Shown: piece by piece, positions 1-9,171 of the stretch
How the letters are laid out: each line of letters begins with the position of its first letter
Position numbering within the stretch: the first letter of the stretch is position 1
Origin: Streptomyces sp. AC558_RSS880
Lineage (GTDB): Bacteria; Actinomycetota; Actinomycetes; Streptomycetales; Streptomycetaceae
Length of the DNA stretch: 64,000 bases
Assembly (NCBI RefSeq): GCF_019049255.1
Contig: NZ_JAGMUJ010000020.1
Coordinates: 1-64,000, forward strand
Direction: 5' to 3'
Position numbers and translations under genes: made by a program
Notes under the pieces: model-generated
Databases searched by the model: none
What the model was told of the DNA's origin: nothing
The model's input: only the letters and a program-made list of their open reading frames with translations

Positions 1-44
1 GGGATGTCGGGGGTTTGTCGGTGGGGGGCGGCAGAGTCGGGGGC

Positions 45-1073
45 ATGAAGCGAAACGACAATGACCTGGGGGGCGCGGGGAACGCCGTCACCGTGCGGGG
101 GCTGGTCAAGCACTACGGGGAGACCAAGGCGCTGGACGGGGTCGACCTGGATGTGCGTGAGGGCACCGTGATGGGGGTGCTCGGGCCGAACGGGGCCGGG
201 AAGACCACGCTGGTGCGGATCCTGTCCACCCTGCTCACGCCGACCGCCGGACACGCCACCGTCGCCGGGTACGACGTGGTCCGTCAGCCGAGGCAGCTGC
301 GCCGGGTGATCGGGCTGACCGGGCAGTACGCCTCCGTGGACGAGAAGCTTCCGGGCTGGGAGAACCTGTATCTGATCGGGCGGCTGCTCGACCTGTCCCG
401 CAAGGAGGCCCGGTCCCGCGCCGACGAGCTGCTGGAGCGGTTCTCGCTCACCGACGCGGCACGGCGCCCGGCGGCCACCTACTCGGGCGGTATGCGGCGG
501 CGCCTGGACCTGGCCGCCTCGATGATCGGCCGGCCGGCCGTGCTGTACCTGGACGAGCCGACCACGGGACTGGACCCCCGTACCCGCAACGAGGTGTGGG
601 ACGAGGTCAAGCGGCTGGTCGGGGACGGGGTGACGGTGCTGCTGACCACCCAGTACATGGAGGAGGCCGAACAGCTCGCCTCCGAGCTGACCGTCGTGGA
701 CCGGGGCAAGGTCATCGCGAGCGGCGGCATCGAGGAGCTGAAGGCCAAGGTCGGCGGCCGTACGCTGCGGGTCCGCCCGGCCGATCCGCTGCAGCTGCGC
801 CCGCTGGCGGACGCCCTCGACGCGCTGGGTGTCACCGGGCTCGCCACGACCACCGTGGACACCGAGCGGGGTGCCGTGCTCGTCCCGGTGCTCAGTGACG
901 AGCAGCTGACCGCCGTGGTCGGCGCGGTCACCGAGCGCGGCATCACGCTCAGCTCCATCACCACCGAACTGCCCAGCCTGGACGAGGTGTTCCTGTCCCT
1001 CACCGGCCACCGCGCCGGTGCCCCGCAGGACACCGTGTCCGCCGAGACCCACGAGGAGGTCGTCGCCGTATGA
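45..1073 (+). CDS. ABC transporter ATP-binding protein, DrrA family
   Basis: This is the ATPase of a two-gene ABC-2 exporter, 342 aa from the ATG at 45; a TTG at 15 is in frame but has no advantage. Walker A GPNGAGKTT lies at residues 47-55, the signature YSGGM at 146-150 and Walker B LYLDE at 167-171. The usual H-loop histidine is Gln (TTQYMEEAE), as is common in the daunorubicin-resistance (DrrA) group. The C-terminal 100 residues match the DrrA accessory domain. It overlaps the permease gene by 4 bases (ATGA), so the two are translationally coupled. The exported substrate cannot be read from the sequence. Confidence 0.93.
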   Translation: MKRNDNDLGGAGNAVTVRGLVKHYGETKALDGVDLDVREGTVMGVLGPNGAGKTTLVRILSTLLTPTAGHATVAGYDVVRQPRQLRRVIGLTGQYASVDEKLPGWENLYLIGRLLDLSRKEARSRADELLERFSLTDAARRPAATYSGGMRRRLDLAASMIGRPAVLYLDEPTTGLDPRTRNEVWDEVKRLVGDGVTVLLTTQYMEEAEQLASELTVVDRGKVIASGGIEELKAKVGGRTLRVRPADPLQLRPLADALDALGVTGLATTTVDTERGAVLVPVLSDEQLTAVVGAVTERGITLSSITTELPSLDEVFLSLTGHRAGAPQDTVSAETHEEVVAV

Positions 1074-1894
1074 GCGCCACCACCGCCGTCACCGCCGCCG
1101 ACCTCCGCGCGGACGCGCGCATCCCGCTGCGCGGGCATCTGCGCCACACCGGTGCCCTGGTGCGCCGCAATCTGCTGTGGATACGGCAGGACCCGGAGTC
1201 GATGTTCGACGCCGTGCTGTTCCCGGTCGTCTTCACCCTGCTGTTCGTGTACGTCTTCGGCGGCTCGATCGGGCAGTCGCTGGGCGGCGGGCAGGAGGCG
1301 TACGTGCAGTACATCGTGCCCGGACTGATGGCCATGATGGGCATGAACATGGCCCAGGGAGTGGGCACCGGCTTCAACCAGGACTTCAACACCGGGGTCA
1401 TGGACCGTTTCCGGTCGCTGCCGATCGGGCGCGGCTCGGTGCTGTTCGCCAAGATCTCCGTCGAGATGATGCGGATGCTGATCGCCACCGCCATCCTGAT
1501 GGTCGTCGGTGTGCTCGTCGGCTTCGACATCACCAACTGGCCGGGGCTGTTCGCGGCCGTGGGACTGTCCGCGGTGTTCGGCTCGGCCCTGATGTGGATC
1601 TTCCTCACGCTGGGTGTGGTGATGAAGAACGCGCAGTCGGTGCAGGCGATGGGCTTCCTGGTGCTGATGCCGCTGCAGTTCGGCTCGTCGATCTTCGCGC
1701 CGACCCAGTCGATGCCGGGTTGGCTGGAGTCCTTCACCCAGGTCAACCCGCTGTCCGCGCTGGCGGACGCCGCGCGCGGGCTGATGGTGGGCGGCCCGGT
1801 CGCCCACGACCTGTGGATGACGCTGGCCTGGTCGGTGGGGATCACGGCGGTGATGGCGCCGATCGCGATCCACAAGTTCCGTACGAAGAGCTGA
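1070..1894 (+). CDS. ABC-2 type permease, DrrB family
   Basis: Integral membrane partner of the preceding ATPase, 274 aa, with the six-helix ABC-2 layout. An amphipathic N-terminus is followed by hydrophobic spans near residues 45-70, 85-105, 130-155, 160-185, 190-210 and 245-265. The segment around FNTGVMDRFRSLPI is the conserved cytoplasmic loop of DrrB permeases. Translation starts inside the ATPase stop codon. Its own stop (1892-1894) directly abuts the stop of the convergent regulator gene (1895-1897). Confidence 0.92.
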   Translation: MSATTAVTAADLRADARIPLRGHLRHTGALVRRNLLWIRQDPESMFDAVLFPVVFTLLFVYVFGGSIGQSLGGGQEAYVQYIVPGLMAMMGMNMAQGVGTGFNQDFNTGVMDRFRSLPIGRGSVLFAKISVEMMRMLIATAILMVVGVLVGFDITNWPGLFAAVGLSAVFGSALMWIFLTLGVVMKNAQSVQAMGFLVLMPLQFGSSIFAPTQSMPGWLESFTQVNPLSALADAARGLMVGGPVAHDLWMTLAWSVGITAVMAPIAIHKFRTKS

Positions 1895-4800
1895 TCACGC
1901 CGGTTCGAGCAGGGCGGCGGCCTCCTCCGGGGAGAGGCCGGCGCCCTCGGCGTACGCGGTGTCGTACGCCGCGCCGCCGAGTGCCGCCCGGACACGTGCC
2001 TCGGCGCGTTCGCGCACCTGGCGTTCCACCTGCCCGGCGTGGTGTTCGGGCGGCAGCCAGGAGTCGGCCGCGCCGAGGCAGCGTGCCGCGTCCCGGGCGC
2101 GCCGCCCGCCGTCGACTCCGGCGAGGGCGACGGCGCCCGTGGTGACGTACGCCGAGCGCATGTGGGGTGCCATGGCGGCGGACAGCGGGTCGCCCGCCTG
2201 GCGGAGTGCCTCGCGGACGATCGTCAGGGCCCGCTCGTCGTTGCCGTCGACCACCTCCAGCCAGCCCTCGGCGCCGAGGATGAACGCGTCGAAGACGACG
2301 TAGTGCGCGAGGCGGAACTCCTCGCGCAGCGCCCGCAGGTGCTCCCGCGCCTCCGCGGTGCGCCCGGTCGTGGAGAGCCAGCCGGCCAGGAAGAGCCGGG
2401 CGGCGGGCAGCGCCTCGGTGTGCCGGCCCCTGGTGTCGTCGATGACCTCGCGCAGCAGCCGCTCACCGCGCTCCGAGTCGCCCGCCTCCAGCAGGGCGGC
2501 ACCCAGCCGGGCGGTGAGTACGGCCGTGTGGGCCCGGGCGCCGAGGCGGTCGGCGTGCTCGATCGCCGCCTCGAAGTCCGCGGCCGCGGCCTCGTACGCG
2601 CCGACGCGTTCGAGGGCCTCGCCGCGCGCGGAGTGGGCCTCGGCGATGCCCCAGGTGTCGCCGAGCCGACGGTGGATCTCCAGGGCCTCGTCGGCGTCGC
2701 GACGGGCGTCGCCGGCCCAGTCGCTGCGGTTGGCCAGGAAGTTGGCGCGCAGTTGGAGGTTGGAGGCCAGCTCCCACTCGAAGCCGGGGTTCTCCCGGCA
2801 GGTGCGGATCGCCGCGTCGACCACGTGGCGCAGCCGCTCCATGTCGCCGGTCAGCATCACGGCGAACACCCAGAGCAGGCCGGGCGGCCGGCAGACCTGC
2901 GGCATGCCCGGCTCGTACGTCGCGCCGACGAGGCGCAGCTTGTGCTGTGCCTGCGGGGTCTGCCAGTCGTCGAGTTCGGTGTCCATGTGGGCCAGGTGGG
3001 CCAGGTGCACCCCGCGGCGGGCCTCGGCGAGGAGCTCGCCGGTCATCGGGGGCGGGGCGTCGGTGCAGCGCTGCCACAGCGGGGCGGCGGGCCGCACCGG
3101 TTCGGTGAACGGGTCGGGGGCGAGGGCCATGACCTCGGAGCACCAGTTGCGGGCCTCGATGCGCAGATCGCGCATCTGCCAGTACCAGACGAGCGACAGG
3201 GTGATGCAGAGCGCCTCCTGCTCGTCGCGCAGGGCGAGGGCGTGGCGCAGGGCCGTGCGGATGTTCTCGTACTCCCGCTCCAGCCGTGCGATGGCGGCCA
3301 CCTGGTGCGGGCCGCGCAGCATCGGCTCGGTGGTGCGGGCGAGTTCACGGAAGTACGTCAGGTGCGCCCGCTCCGCCTCCGCGCGCCGGCCGGACTCGTC
3401 GAGGCGTTCGCCGGCGTACTCGGCGACGGTCTCCAGGAGCCGGTAGCGCATCTCGCCGTCGCCCGAAGGGGCGGCCACCACGAGGGACTTGTCGACGAGG
3501 GAGCCGAGCGCGTCGAGGGCGACCGGTCCGCAGACGGCCTCGGCTGCGGCGAGGTCGCAGCCGCCCGCGAAGACCGAAAGGCGGCCCAGTACGTCGCGTT
3601 CGTCCTCGTCGAGCAGGTCCCAGGACCAGTCGACGACGGCCCGCAGGGTCTGCTGCCTGGGGAGGACGGTGCGGCTGCCGGAGGTGAGCAGCCGGAAGCG
3701 GTCGTCGAGCCGGTCGGCGATCTGGCGCGGGGTGAGCATCCGCAGCCGGGCGGCGGCGAGTTCGATGGCCAGGGGCAGTCCGTCGAGGCGGCGGCAGATC
3801 TCCGCGCAGGCCGCCGCGGTGTCGGCGTCGGCGTCGGTGCGGAAGCCGGGGCGGGCGGCGGCGCCCCGGTCGGCGAGCAGGCGCAGCGCGACCGGCTCGG
3901 GCAGCGGCTCCACCGGGCGCAGCAACTCACCGCGCACGCCGAGCGGTTCGCGGCTGGTGGCGAGGACGGTGAGCTCGGGGCAGCGTTCCAGCAGCGTCTG
4001 AACGAGGTGGGCGGCGGCCTCGACGACGTGCTCGCAGTTGTCCAGGATCAGCAGCATGCGGCGCGGTCCGCAGTGCTCGGCGAGACGCTCCACCGGGTCG
4101 TCGTGCCGTTCGGTGACGGCCCGCATGCTCTCGGCGCCGGCGCCGTAGAGCACGGTCTCGCGGGCGCCGACGGCGGTGAGGACGGCCTCGGGGACGGCGT
4201 CGGGGTCGTCGACCGGGGCGAGTTCGGCGAGCCACGCGCCGTCGGGGAGGGTCTGCCGTACGGTCTCGGCGGCCTCCTGCGACAGCCGGGTCTTGCCGGC
4301 CCCGCCCGGCCCGAGCAGGGTCACCAGGCGGGCGGCGGTGAGGTCCGCGCGGATGGTCTCGATGTCGGCCTCCCGGCCGACGAACGAGGTCAGCCGGGCC
4401 CGCAGGTTGCCGGGCGGCGCACCGACCCGGGTTCTGGGCGCCGGCCCGGGTTTCAGCAACTCGGCGTGGAGTGCGCGCAGTTCGGCGCCGGGGTCGGAGC
4501 CGAGGCGGTCCGCGAGCAGGCGTCGTACGTCCTCGAAGGCGGCCAGGGCCTCGGCGGTGCGGCCCGTGTCGCGCAGGGCGCGCAGCCGCAGCGCCTGGAG
4601 GGGTTCGTCGAGGGGGTGGCCCTCGCACAGCGCGGTCAGCTCGGGCAGGGACTGCTCGGCGTCGCCGAGGGCGAGGGCGGCGGTGTGCCGGGCGCGCAGT
4701 ACGTCCAGGTGCCGGGTCGCCAGGCGGGCCGTGTCGGCGGTGCGGTCGGGCAGACCGGTGAGGGCGGGGCCGCGCCACAGGGTGAGGGCGTCGTCGAGGA

Positions 4801-5173
4801 CGGCGGCCGCTTTCGCGGCGTCCCCGTCGGCCAGGGCGCGCAGGCCGTCGCCGGCCAGCCGCTCGAAACGGTGCAGGTCGATGTCGTCGGGTGCGGCGGT
4901 CAGCCGGTAGCCGCCGTCGACGGAGGCGATCTGGTCCGCGCCGAGCGTCCGGCGCAGCCGCCCCACCAGCGCCTGCAGCGCCCCGGTCGCGTCGGCCGGC
5001 GGATCACCGTCCCAGACCTCGTCGACCAGCAGGCCCACGGGCACGGTGCGCCCCGTCCGCAGGGCGAGCACGGTCAGCAGGGCACGCAGCCGCGCCCCGC
5101 CGACCGGGACGACGGTGCCGTCGGGACGGAGTGCCTGGGTGGTGCCGAGGATGCGGTAGCGCACGGGGTCCAT
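1895..5173 (-). CDS. SARP/AfsR-type regulator with BTAD and NB-ARC domains
   Basis: Large pathway regulator, 1092 aa. Residues 1-95 form the OmpR-like winged helix and 95-245 the bacterial transcriptional activation domain of SARPs. A STAND/NB-ARC NTPase follows, with P-loop GPGGAGKT at 288-295 and the Walker B-like segment MLLILDNCEHV. The remaining half is helical and TPR-like. Such proteins activate antibiotic or transporter genes and use the ATPase as a switch. The exporter pair next door is convergent, so it is not in the same operon. ATG start at 5173; the window shows no clear target repeat. Confidence 0.9.
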   Translation of the reverse strand: MDPVRYRILGTTQALRPDGTVVPVGGARLRALLTVLALRTGRTVPVGLLVDEVWDGDPPADATGALQALVGRLRRTLGADQIASVDGGYRLTAAPDDIDLHRFERLAGDGLRALADGDAAKAAAVLDDALTLWRGPALTGLPDRTADTARLATRHLDVLRARHTAALALGDAEQSLPELTALCEGHPLDEPLQALRLRALRDTGRTAEALAAFEDVRRLLADRLGSDPGAELRALHAELLKPGPAPRTRVGAPPGNLRARLTSFVGREADIETIRADLTAARLVTLLGPGGAGKTRLSQEAAETVRQTLPDGAWLAELAPVDDPDAVPEAVLTAVGARETVLYGAGAESMRAVTERHDDPVERLAEHCGPRRMLLILDNCEHVVEAAAHLVQTLLERCPELTVLATSREPLGVRGELLRPVEPLPEPVALRLLADRGAAARPGFRTDADADTAAACAEICRRLDGLPLAIELAAARLRMLTPRQIADRLDDRFRLLTSGSRTVLPRQQTLRAVVDWSWDLLDEDERDVLGRLSVFAGGCDLAAAEAVCGPVALDALGSLVDKSLVVAAPSGDGEMRYRLLETVAEYAGERLDESGRRAEAERAHLTYFRELARTTEPMLRGPHQVAAIARLEREYENIRTALRHALALRDEQEALCITLSLVWYWQMRDLRIEARNWCSEVMALAPDPFTEPVRPAAPLWQRCTDAPPPMTGELLAEARRGVHLAHLAHMDTELDDWQTPQAQHKLRLVGATYEPGMPQVCRPPGLLWVFAVMLTGDMERLRHVVDAAIRTCRENPGFEWELASNLQLRANFLANRSDWAGDARRDADEALEIHRRLGDTWGIAEAHSARGEALERVGAYEAAAADFEAAIEHADRLGARAHTAVLTARLGAALLEAGDSERGERLLREVIDDTRGRHTEALPAARLFLAGWLSTTGRTAEAREHLRALREEFRLAHYVVFDAFILGAEGWLEVVDGNDERALTIVREALRQAGDPLSAAMAPHMRSAYVTTGAVALAGVDGGRRARDAARCLGAADSWLPPEHHAGQVERQVRERAEARVRAALGGAAYDTAYAEGAGLSPEEAAALLEPA

Positions 5174-5329
5174 TCTCTCCGGTGACGGCCGGGACGGTCA
5201 CAGGGGCCGGGAGGGGGGCGTTGTCGTCCCCCACCCTGGGTGGAACCGGCGGCGTGCGCGAGACGTTTTCACCGTGCGCCCGGTACCGTCGGGCAGTCCC
5301 CGCGTGTGCCCGACTGTCCGAGGAGTCTC

Positions 5330-6130
5330 ATGACCACCGCCGCCACCCGTCACAGCGACCGGAGGATCAGCCCGGTCTTCCTGGGGATCCTGGCCGTGAC
5401 GGCGGTCACCGGGTGGGCCACCTGGACCGGGTTCGCGGAGCAACCCGGGGTCGCCGTGTTCCTGTTCGTGACGGCCGCCTGGATCGTCTCCCTGTGCCTG
5501 CACGAGTACGCGCACGCGCGCACGGCGCTGCACAGCGGTGACATATCGGTCGGCGCGAAGGGCTACCTCACGCTGAACCCGATGAAGTACACGCACGCCC
5601 TGCTGAGCATCGTGCTCCCGGTCGTCTTCGTGATCATGGGCGGGATCGGTCTGCCGGGCGGTGCCGTGTTCATCGAGCGCGGGCGGATCCGGGGGCGGTG
5701 GCGGCACAGCCTGATCTCCGCTGCGGGCCCGCTGACGAACGTGCTGTTCGCGGTCGTGTGCACGGCGCCGTTCTGGCTGGGGGCGCTGGACGGCGTACCG
5801 GCCGGCTTCCGGTTCGCGCTGGCGTTCCTGGCGCTGCTCCAGGTGACGGCCGCGATCCTGAACTTCCTGCCGGTGCCGGGTCTCGACGGCTACGGCGTGA
5901 TCGAGCCCTGGCTGTCGTACAAGGTCCGGCGGCAGGTGGAGCCGTTCGCCCCGTTCGGTCTGCTGTTCGTGTTCGCGCTGCTGTGGGTGCCGTCGGTGAA
6001 CGGCGCGTTCTTCGACGTGATCGACTCGCTGCTGGGGACGCTGGGGATCGACGAGTTCGACACGTACTGCGGCTACGACCTGTTCCGCTTCTGGCGGGAG
6101 ACGAGCGGGTACTGCTCGGTCAGCCCGTGA
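5330..6130 (+). CDS. Site-2 protease family (M50) membrane zinc metalloprotease
   Basis: 266-aa polytopic membrane protein of the M50 family. The zinc motif HEYAH is at residues 58-62, inside a membrane span. The second conserved block, NFLPVPGLDG, carries the third ligand Asp at about 186. The ATG at 5330 is preceded by GAGG at a good distance; an upstream in-frame start at 5240 would add 30 residues unlike the family. Members cut membrane-embedded substrates such as anti-sigma factors, but the substrate here is unknown. Its 3' end overlaps the next, convergent gene by 11 bp. Confidence 0.88.
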   Translation: MTTAATRHSDRRISPVFLGILAVTAVTGWATWTGFAEQPGVAVFLFVTAAWIVSLCLHEYAHARTALHSGDISVGAKGYLTLNPMKYTHALLSIVLPVVFVIMGGIGLPGGAVFIERGRIRGRWRHSLISAAGPLTNVLFAVVCTAPFWLGALDGVPAGFRFALAFLALLQVTAAILNFLPVPGLDGYGVIEPWLSYKVRRQVEPFAPFGLLFVFALLWVPSVNGAFFDVIDSLLGTLGIDEFDTYCGYDLFRFWRETSGYCSVSP

Positions 6131-6314
6131 CCGGCTTGCCGTCCCGCTCGACCGCCCGCCCGCGCCGCACGTAGTACCAGGTCATGTTGGACGACAGGCC
6201 CACCAGCAGCACCCAGACGATGCCGATGAACACGCTGCCCCGCACGAAGGAGATGACGGCCGCGGCGACGGCGAGGAGGCAGACGGCGAGGGCGTAGAGG
6301 GCGAGGCGGGGCAT
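6120..6314 (-). CDS. Small two-helix membrane protein
   Basis: 64 aa. Two hydrophobic stretches (about residues 3-22 and 25-45) are followed by a basic tail (YYVRRGRAVERDGKP). I chose the ATG at 6314 because AGGAG sits 9-13 bases upstream; the longer frame from 6377 would add a non-hydrophobic leader. It overlaps the M50 gene tail on the other strand. I do not recognise a family; the shape is typical of small conserved Streptomyces membrane proteins. Confidence 0.65.
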   Translation of the reverse strand: MPRLALYALAVCLLAVAAAVISFVRGSVFIGIVWVLLVGLSSNMTWYYVRRGRAVERDGKPVTG

Positions 6315-6381
6315 GGCTGCGGGCTCCTGTCGGGGGGACACTGCTGAGGCACTGCTACGGCCTCCAGTGTCCCCCATCGCC

Positions 6382-7101
6382 TCATACGTCCGTGACGCGG
6401 AGCCCGGCGTGTGCCTTGTAGCGGCGGTTGACGGAGATCAGGTTGGCGACCAGCGACTCCACCTGGTGGGCGTTGCGCAGCCGCCCGGCGAAGATGCCCC
6501 GCATGCCCGGAATGCGCCCGGCCAGCGCCTGCACGATCTCGACATCGGCGCGGACCTCGCCGAGCACCATCACATCGGTGTCGATCTCGTCGATCTCCGG
6601 GTCCTGGAGCAGGACGGCCGACAGGTGGTGGAAGGCGGCGGTGACCCGGGAGTCCGGGAGCAGCGCGGCGGCCTGCTGGGCGGCGCTGCCCTCCTCCGGC
6701 TTCAGCGCGTAGGCGCCCTGCTTGTCGAAGCCGAGCGGGTTGACGCAGTCCACGACGAGCTTGCCGACCAGCTCCTCGCGCAGGGATTCCAGCGTCTTGC
6801 CGTGGCCGTCCCACGGCACGGCGACGATCACGATGTCGCTGCGCCGGGCGGTCTCGGCGTTGTCGGCGCCCTCGACGCCGTGGCCGAGCTCCTCGGCGGC
6901 GGCCTGCGCGCGCTCGGCGGCCCGGGAGCCGATGATCACCTTCTGGCCGGCCTTGGCGAGCCGGTACGCGAGGCCCTTGCCCTGCGGTCCGGTGCCGCCG
7001 AGCACGCCGACGACGAGCCCGGAGACGTCGGGCAGGTCCCAGGGGTCCTTGGCGGGGGCCTTCGCGGGCTTCTGTGCATTGTCGCTGTCACTGGAGGTCA
7101 T
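6382..7101 (-). CDS. npdG: NADPH-dependent F420 reductase
   Basis: 239 aa. Probably catalyses hydride exchange between NADPH and cofactor F420, supplying F420H2 to reductases. After a 25-residue Pro/Ala/Lys leader, the Rossmann fold begins VGVLGGTGPQGKGLA (residues 32-46), the dinucleotide loop of this family. VIIGSR follows, where basic residues select NADP. The blocks IVIVAVPWDGH, VVDCVNPL and FHHLSAVLL fit NpdG. The ATG at 7101 sits behind a weak ribosome site. It stands alone, in the same direction as the small membrane gene downstream. Confidence 0.88.
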   Translation of the reverse strand: MTSSDSDNAQKPAKAPAKDPWDLPDVSGLVVGVLGGTGPQGKGLAYRLAKAGQKVIIGSRAAERAQAAAEELGHGVEGADNAETARRSDIVIVAVPWDGHGKTLESLREELVGKLVVDCVNPLGFDKQGAYALKPEEGSAAQQAAALLPDSRVTAAFHHLSAVLLQDPEIDEIDTDVMVLGEVRADVEIVQALAGRIPGMRGIFAGRLRNAHQVESLVANLISVNRRYKAHAGLRVTDV

Positions 7102-7241
7102 GGCCCGACTGTACGTCCGTGACGGCACCGCGTCCGGCGGGCGTGAGCCCCGTCACGCGGCCCGGGCCGTGTCCCCGGTTCGGGCGAACCCGGTTCGAAC
7201 ACCGGGACGTGGAGGCGCGGTTGGGGGAAGGATGCGGCCGC

Positions 7242-7844
7242 ATGGATGCCGTACGGGTCGCGCTGCTGCGGGACGTGCTCGCCGGGACGGAATGGCTGGG
7301 CGCCACCCGGCACTTCGCGGGGACGCTGCGCGGGTCGGTGGTCTCGCACGGGGGCGGGCTGCTGCTCGTGGGCACACCGGAGTACGAGCCGTGGCATCTG
7401 GCGGCGCACCTGGTGGACGAGGCCGCCTGGTCGGGCACACCGGAGCTGGCCCCCACGCTCGTACGGCACGACGCGCGCCCCTCGGACCCCGCACACCTGG
7501 CGGTGGGCCTGGGGCGCCTGGCGGCGGCGCGGCGGGGTGAGACGCTGCTGGTGGTGGCGCCCGGGGAGACGGCCGCCCCGCTCCTCGACCGGGTGTGCGA
7601 CGCCCGCCGGGCCGGGGCGACGGTGCTGTCCCTCGGCCCCGGTGAGGGTGAGCTCCCGGCGATGGCCCACGAGGTCCTGCCCGTGCCCGACGGTTCCGAG
7701 CTGGACCTGGACACCGTGCAGCACCTGGTCAGCGCGGCGGCCGGCGAGGACGTCCTGCCGGCCCGCCGGGGCCCCCGCCGCTTCCGGGACCGGCTGTCGC
7801 GGCTGGCCGACCTGCTGACGGCCCCGCCGCCGACGCGCTGGTAG
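7242..7844 (+). CDS. Conserved hypothetical protein (possible SIS-like fold)
   Basis: 200 aa, soluble, no signal peptide. Alternating strands and helices such as GGGLLLVGTPEYEPWHLAAHL and ETLLVVAPGETAAPLLDRV resemble an alpha/beta sandwich of the SIS or Rossmann type. No catalytic motif is visible and I do not recognise the family. The start at 7242 follows a GGGGGAAGG-rich leader; the upstream in-frame ATG at 7074 would overlap the divergent npdG. Confidence 0.7.
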   Translation: MDAVRVALLRDVLAGTEWLGATRHFAGTLRGSVVSHGGGLLLVGTPEYEPWHLAAHLVDEAAWSGTPELAPTLVRHDARPSDPAHLAVGLGRLAAARRGETLLVVAPGETAAPLLDRVCDARRAGATVLSLGPGEGELPAMAHEVLPVPDGSELDLDTVQHLVSAAAGEDVLPARRGPRRFRDRLSRLADLLTAPPPTRW

Positions 7845-7857
7845 CCGCCCGGCGCGG

Positions 7858-8088
7858 TCAGCCCTCGTCCCGCTCGCCCGCGGGGGCGTCGCGCCACCTG
7901 GAGTCGTTCTCCCACTGGAGATTGCGCTCGCGGGCCGTCTCCATGGCGTGCTCGGCCTCGGTGCGGCTCGCGTACGGGCCGAAGCGGTCCTTGCCGGGGC
8001 AGTCGGGGCCCTCCTCGACCTTCTTGTGCTCCAGGCAGTAGTACCACTCGCCCGGCTTTCCGACCGTCCGCTTCTTGAACAGGGGCAT
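7858..8088 (-). CDS. Small conserved protein, SPOR-like
   Basis: 76 aa, hydrophilic, ATG at 8088 with a GAGGAG ribosome site. Two cysteines (EWYYCLEHKK and GPDCPGKD) flank an acidic stretch, followed by DRFGPYASRTEAEHAM. The pattern FGPYxSRxEAExA is the core of SPOR-like or short 'methionine aminopeptidase-neighbour' proteins common in Streptomyces. Function unknown. It is divergent from map. Confidence 0.72.
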   Translation of the reverse strand: MPLFKKRTVGKPGEWYYCLEHKKVEEGPDCPGKDRFGPYASRTEAEHAMETARERNLQWENDSRWRDAPAGERDEG

Positions 8089-8171
8089 GACCGGCTCCTC
8101 TCACCGTCTCACCGTCTCACCGTCTCGCCAGGAAGATGGTCCCCCGTCGCCGCTGAATTAGACTCGCCGGC

Positions 8172-9029
8172 ATGTCTGGCCAGTCGCTGCTCGTCCCTGG
8201 GGAGCTGTCCCCCACCCGTTCCGTGCCCGGGAACATCCGTCGTCCCGAGTACGTCGGCAAGCCCGCCCCGACTCCGTACACCGGTCCGGAGGTGCAGACG
8301 CCCGAGACGGTCGAGGCGATGCGGACCGCCGGCCGGATCGCCGCGCGGGCGATGGAGGAGGCCGCGAAGCTGATCGCGCCCGGTGTGACGACGGACGAAC
8401 TGGACCGGGTGGCGCACGAGTACATGTGCGACCACGGCGCCTACCCGTCGACGCTCGGTTACCGCGGCTTCCCCAAGTCGCTGTGCACGTCGGTCAACGA
8501 GGTGATCTGCCACGGCATCCCGGACACGACGGTGCTGCGCGACGGCGACATCGTCAATCTGGACGTGACGGCGTACATCGGCGGGGTGCACGGCGACAAC
8601 AACGCGACGTACCTGGTCGGGGAGGTGGACGAGGAGAGCCGTCTGCTGGTGGAACGCACCCGGGAGTCCCTCAACCGCGCGATCAAGGCGGTCAAGCCGG
8701 GCCGGCAGATCAACATCATCGGCCGGGTGATCGAGTCGTACGCGAAGCGGTTCGGCTACGGGGTGGTCCGCGACTTCACCGGCCACGGCATCAACACGTC
8801 CTTCCACTCGGGCCTGATCATCCCGCACTACGACAGTCCGCACGCGACGACGGTGATGCAGCCGGGGATGACGTTCACCATCGAGCCGATGCTGACGCTG
8901 GGGACCCACGAGTACGACATGTGGGACGACGGCTGGACGGTGGTCACGAAGGACCGCAAGCGCACGGCCCAGTTCGAGCACACGCTGGTCGTGACGGACA
9001 CGGGCGCGGACATCCTGACGCTGCCGTAG
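8172..9029 (+). CDS. map: Methionine aminopeptidase, type I
   Basis: 285 aa. Removes initiator Met from nascent proteins using two metal ions. All five metal ligands are in place: D131 and D142 ([14 protein letters not shown]), H205 (TGHGI), E238 (FTIEPM) and E269 (QFEH). The 40-residue N-terminal extension rich in Pro is usual for the actinobacterial type Ic enzymes. It is monocistronic and followed by a strong hairpin plus T-run at 9058-9086. Confidence 0.95.
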   Translation: MSGQSLLVPGELSPTRSVPGNIRRPEYVGKPAPTPYTGPEVQTPETVEAMRTAGRIAARAMEEAAKLIAPGVTTDELDRVAHEYMCDHGAYPSTLGYRGFPKSLCTSVNEVICHGIPDTTVLRDGDIVNLDVTAYIGGVHGDNNATYLVGEVDEESRLLVERTRESLNRAIKAVKPGRQINIIGRVIESYAKRFGYGVVRDFTGHGINTSFHSGLIIPHYDSPHATTVMQPGMTFTIEPMLTLGTHEYDMWDDGWTVVTKDRKRTAQFEHTLVVTDTGADILTLP

Positions 9030-9057
9030 CCCTTCCCCGTCCCTCCTGGTCCCCTCG

Positions 9058-9086
9058 GCCCGCCCTCTTCCGGAGGGCGGGCTTTT
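9058..9086 (+). terminator. Rho-independent terminator after map
   Basis: A 10-bp perfect stem (9058-9067 with 9073-9082), a 5-base loop and then TTTT. It separates map from the heme oxygenase gene. Confidence 0.85.
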
Positions 9087-9133
9087 CCATGCCGTGGCAG
9101 AGTGGAAGTTACCGACAACCCGTCGGCAAGCCA

Positions 9134-9161
9134 TTGACTTAGGTAAGCCTAACCATAGAAG
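9134..9161 (+). promoter_or_regulatory. DmdR/IdeR iron box in the heme oxygenase promoter
   Basis: The 19-mer at 9139-9157 reads TTAGGTAAGCCTAACCATA, close to the actinobacterial iron-box consensus (TTAGGTTAGGCTCACCTAA). It lies between a possible -35 TTGACT (9134-9139) and -10 TAGAAG (9156-9161), 15 bases ahead of the start codon. Iron-loaded DmdR would cover the promoter, so the gene should be on only when iron is scarce. Confidence 0.8.
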
Positions 9162-9171
9162 ATCTGGACTC

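Noticed and set aside
2039..5185. 1048-codon open frame opposite the SARP gene
   Set aside because: Arg/Gly/Gln-rich shadow of a high-GC gene; no domain, and the opposite frame has BTAD and a P-loop.
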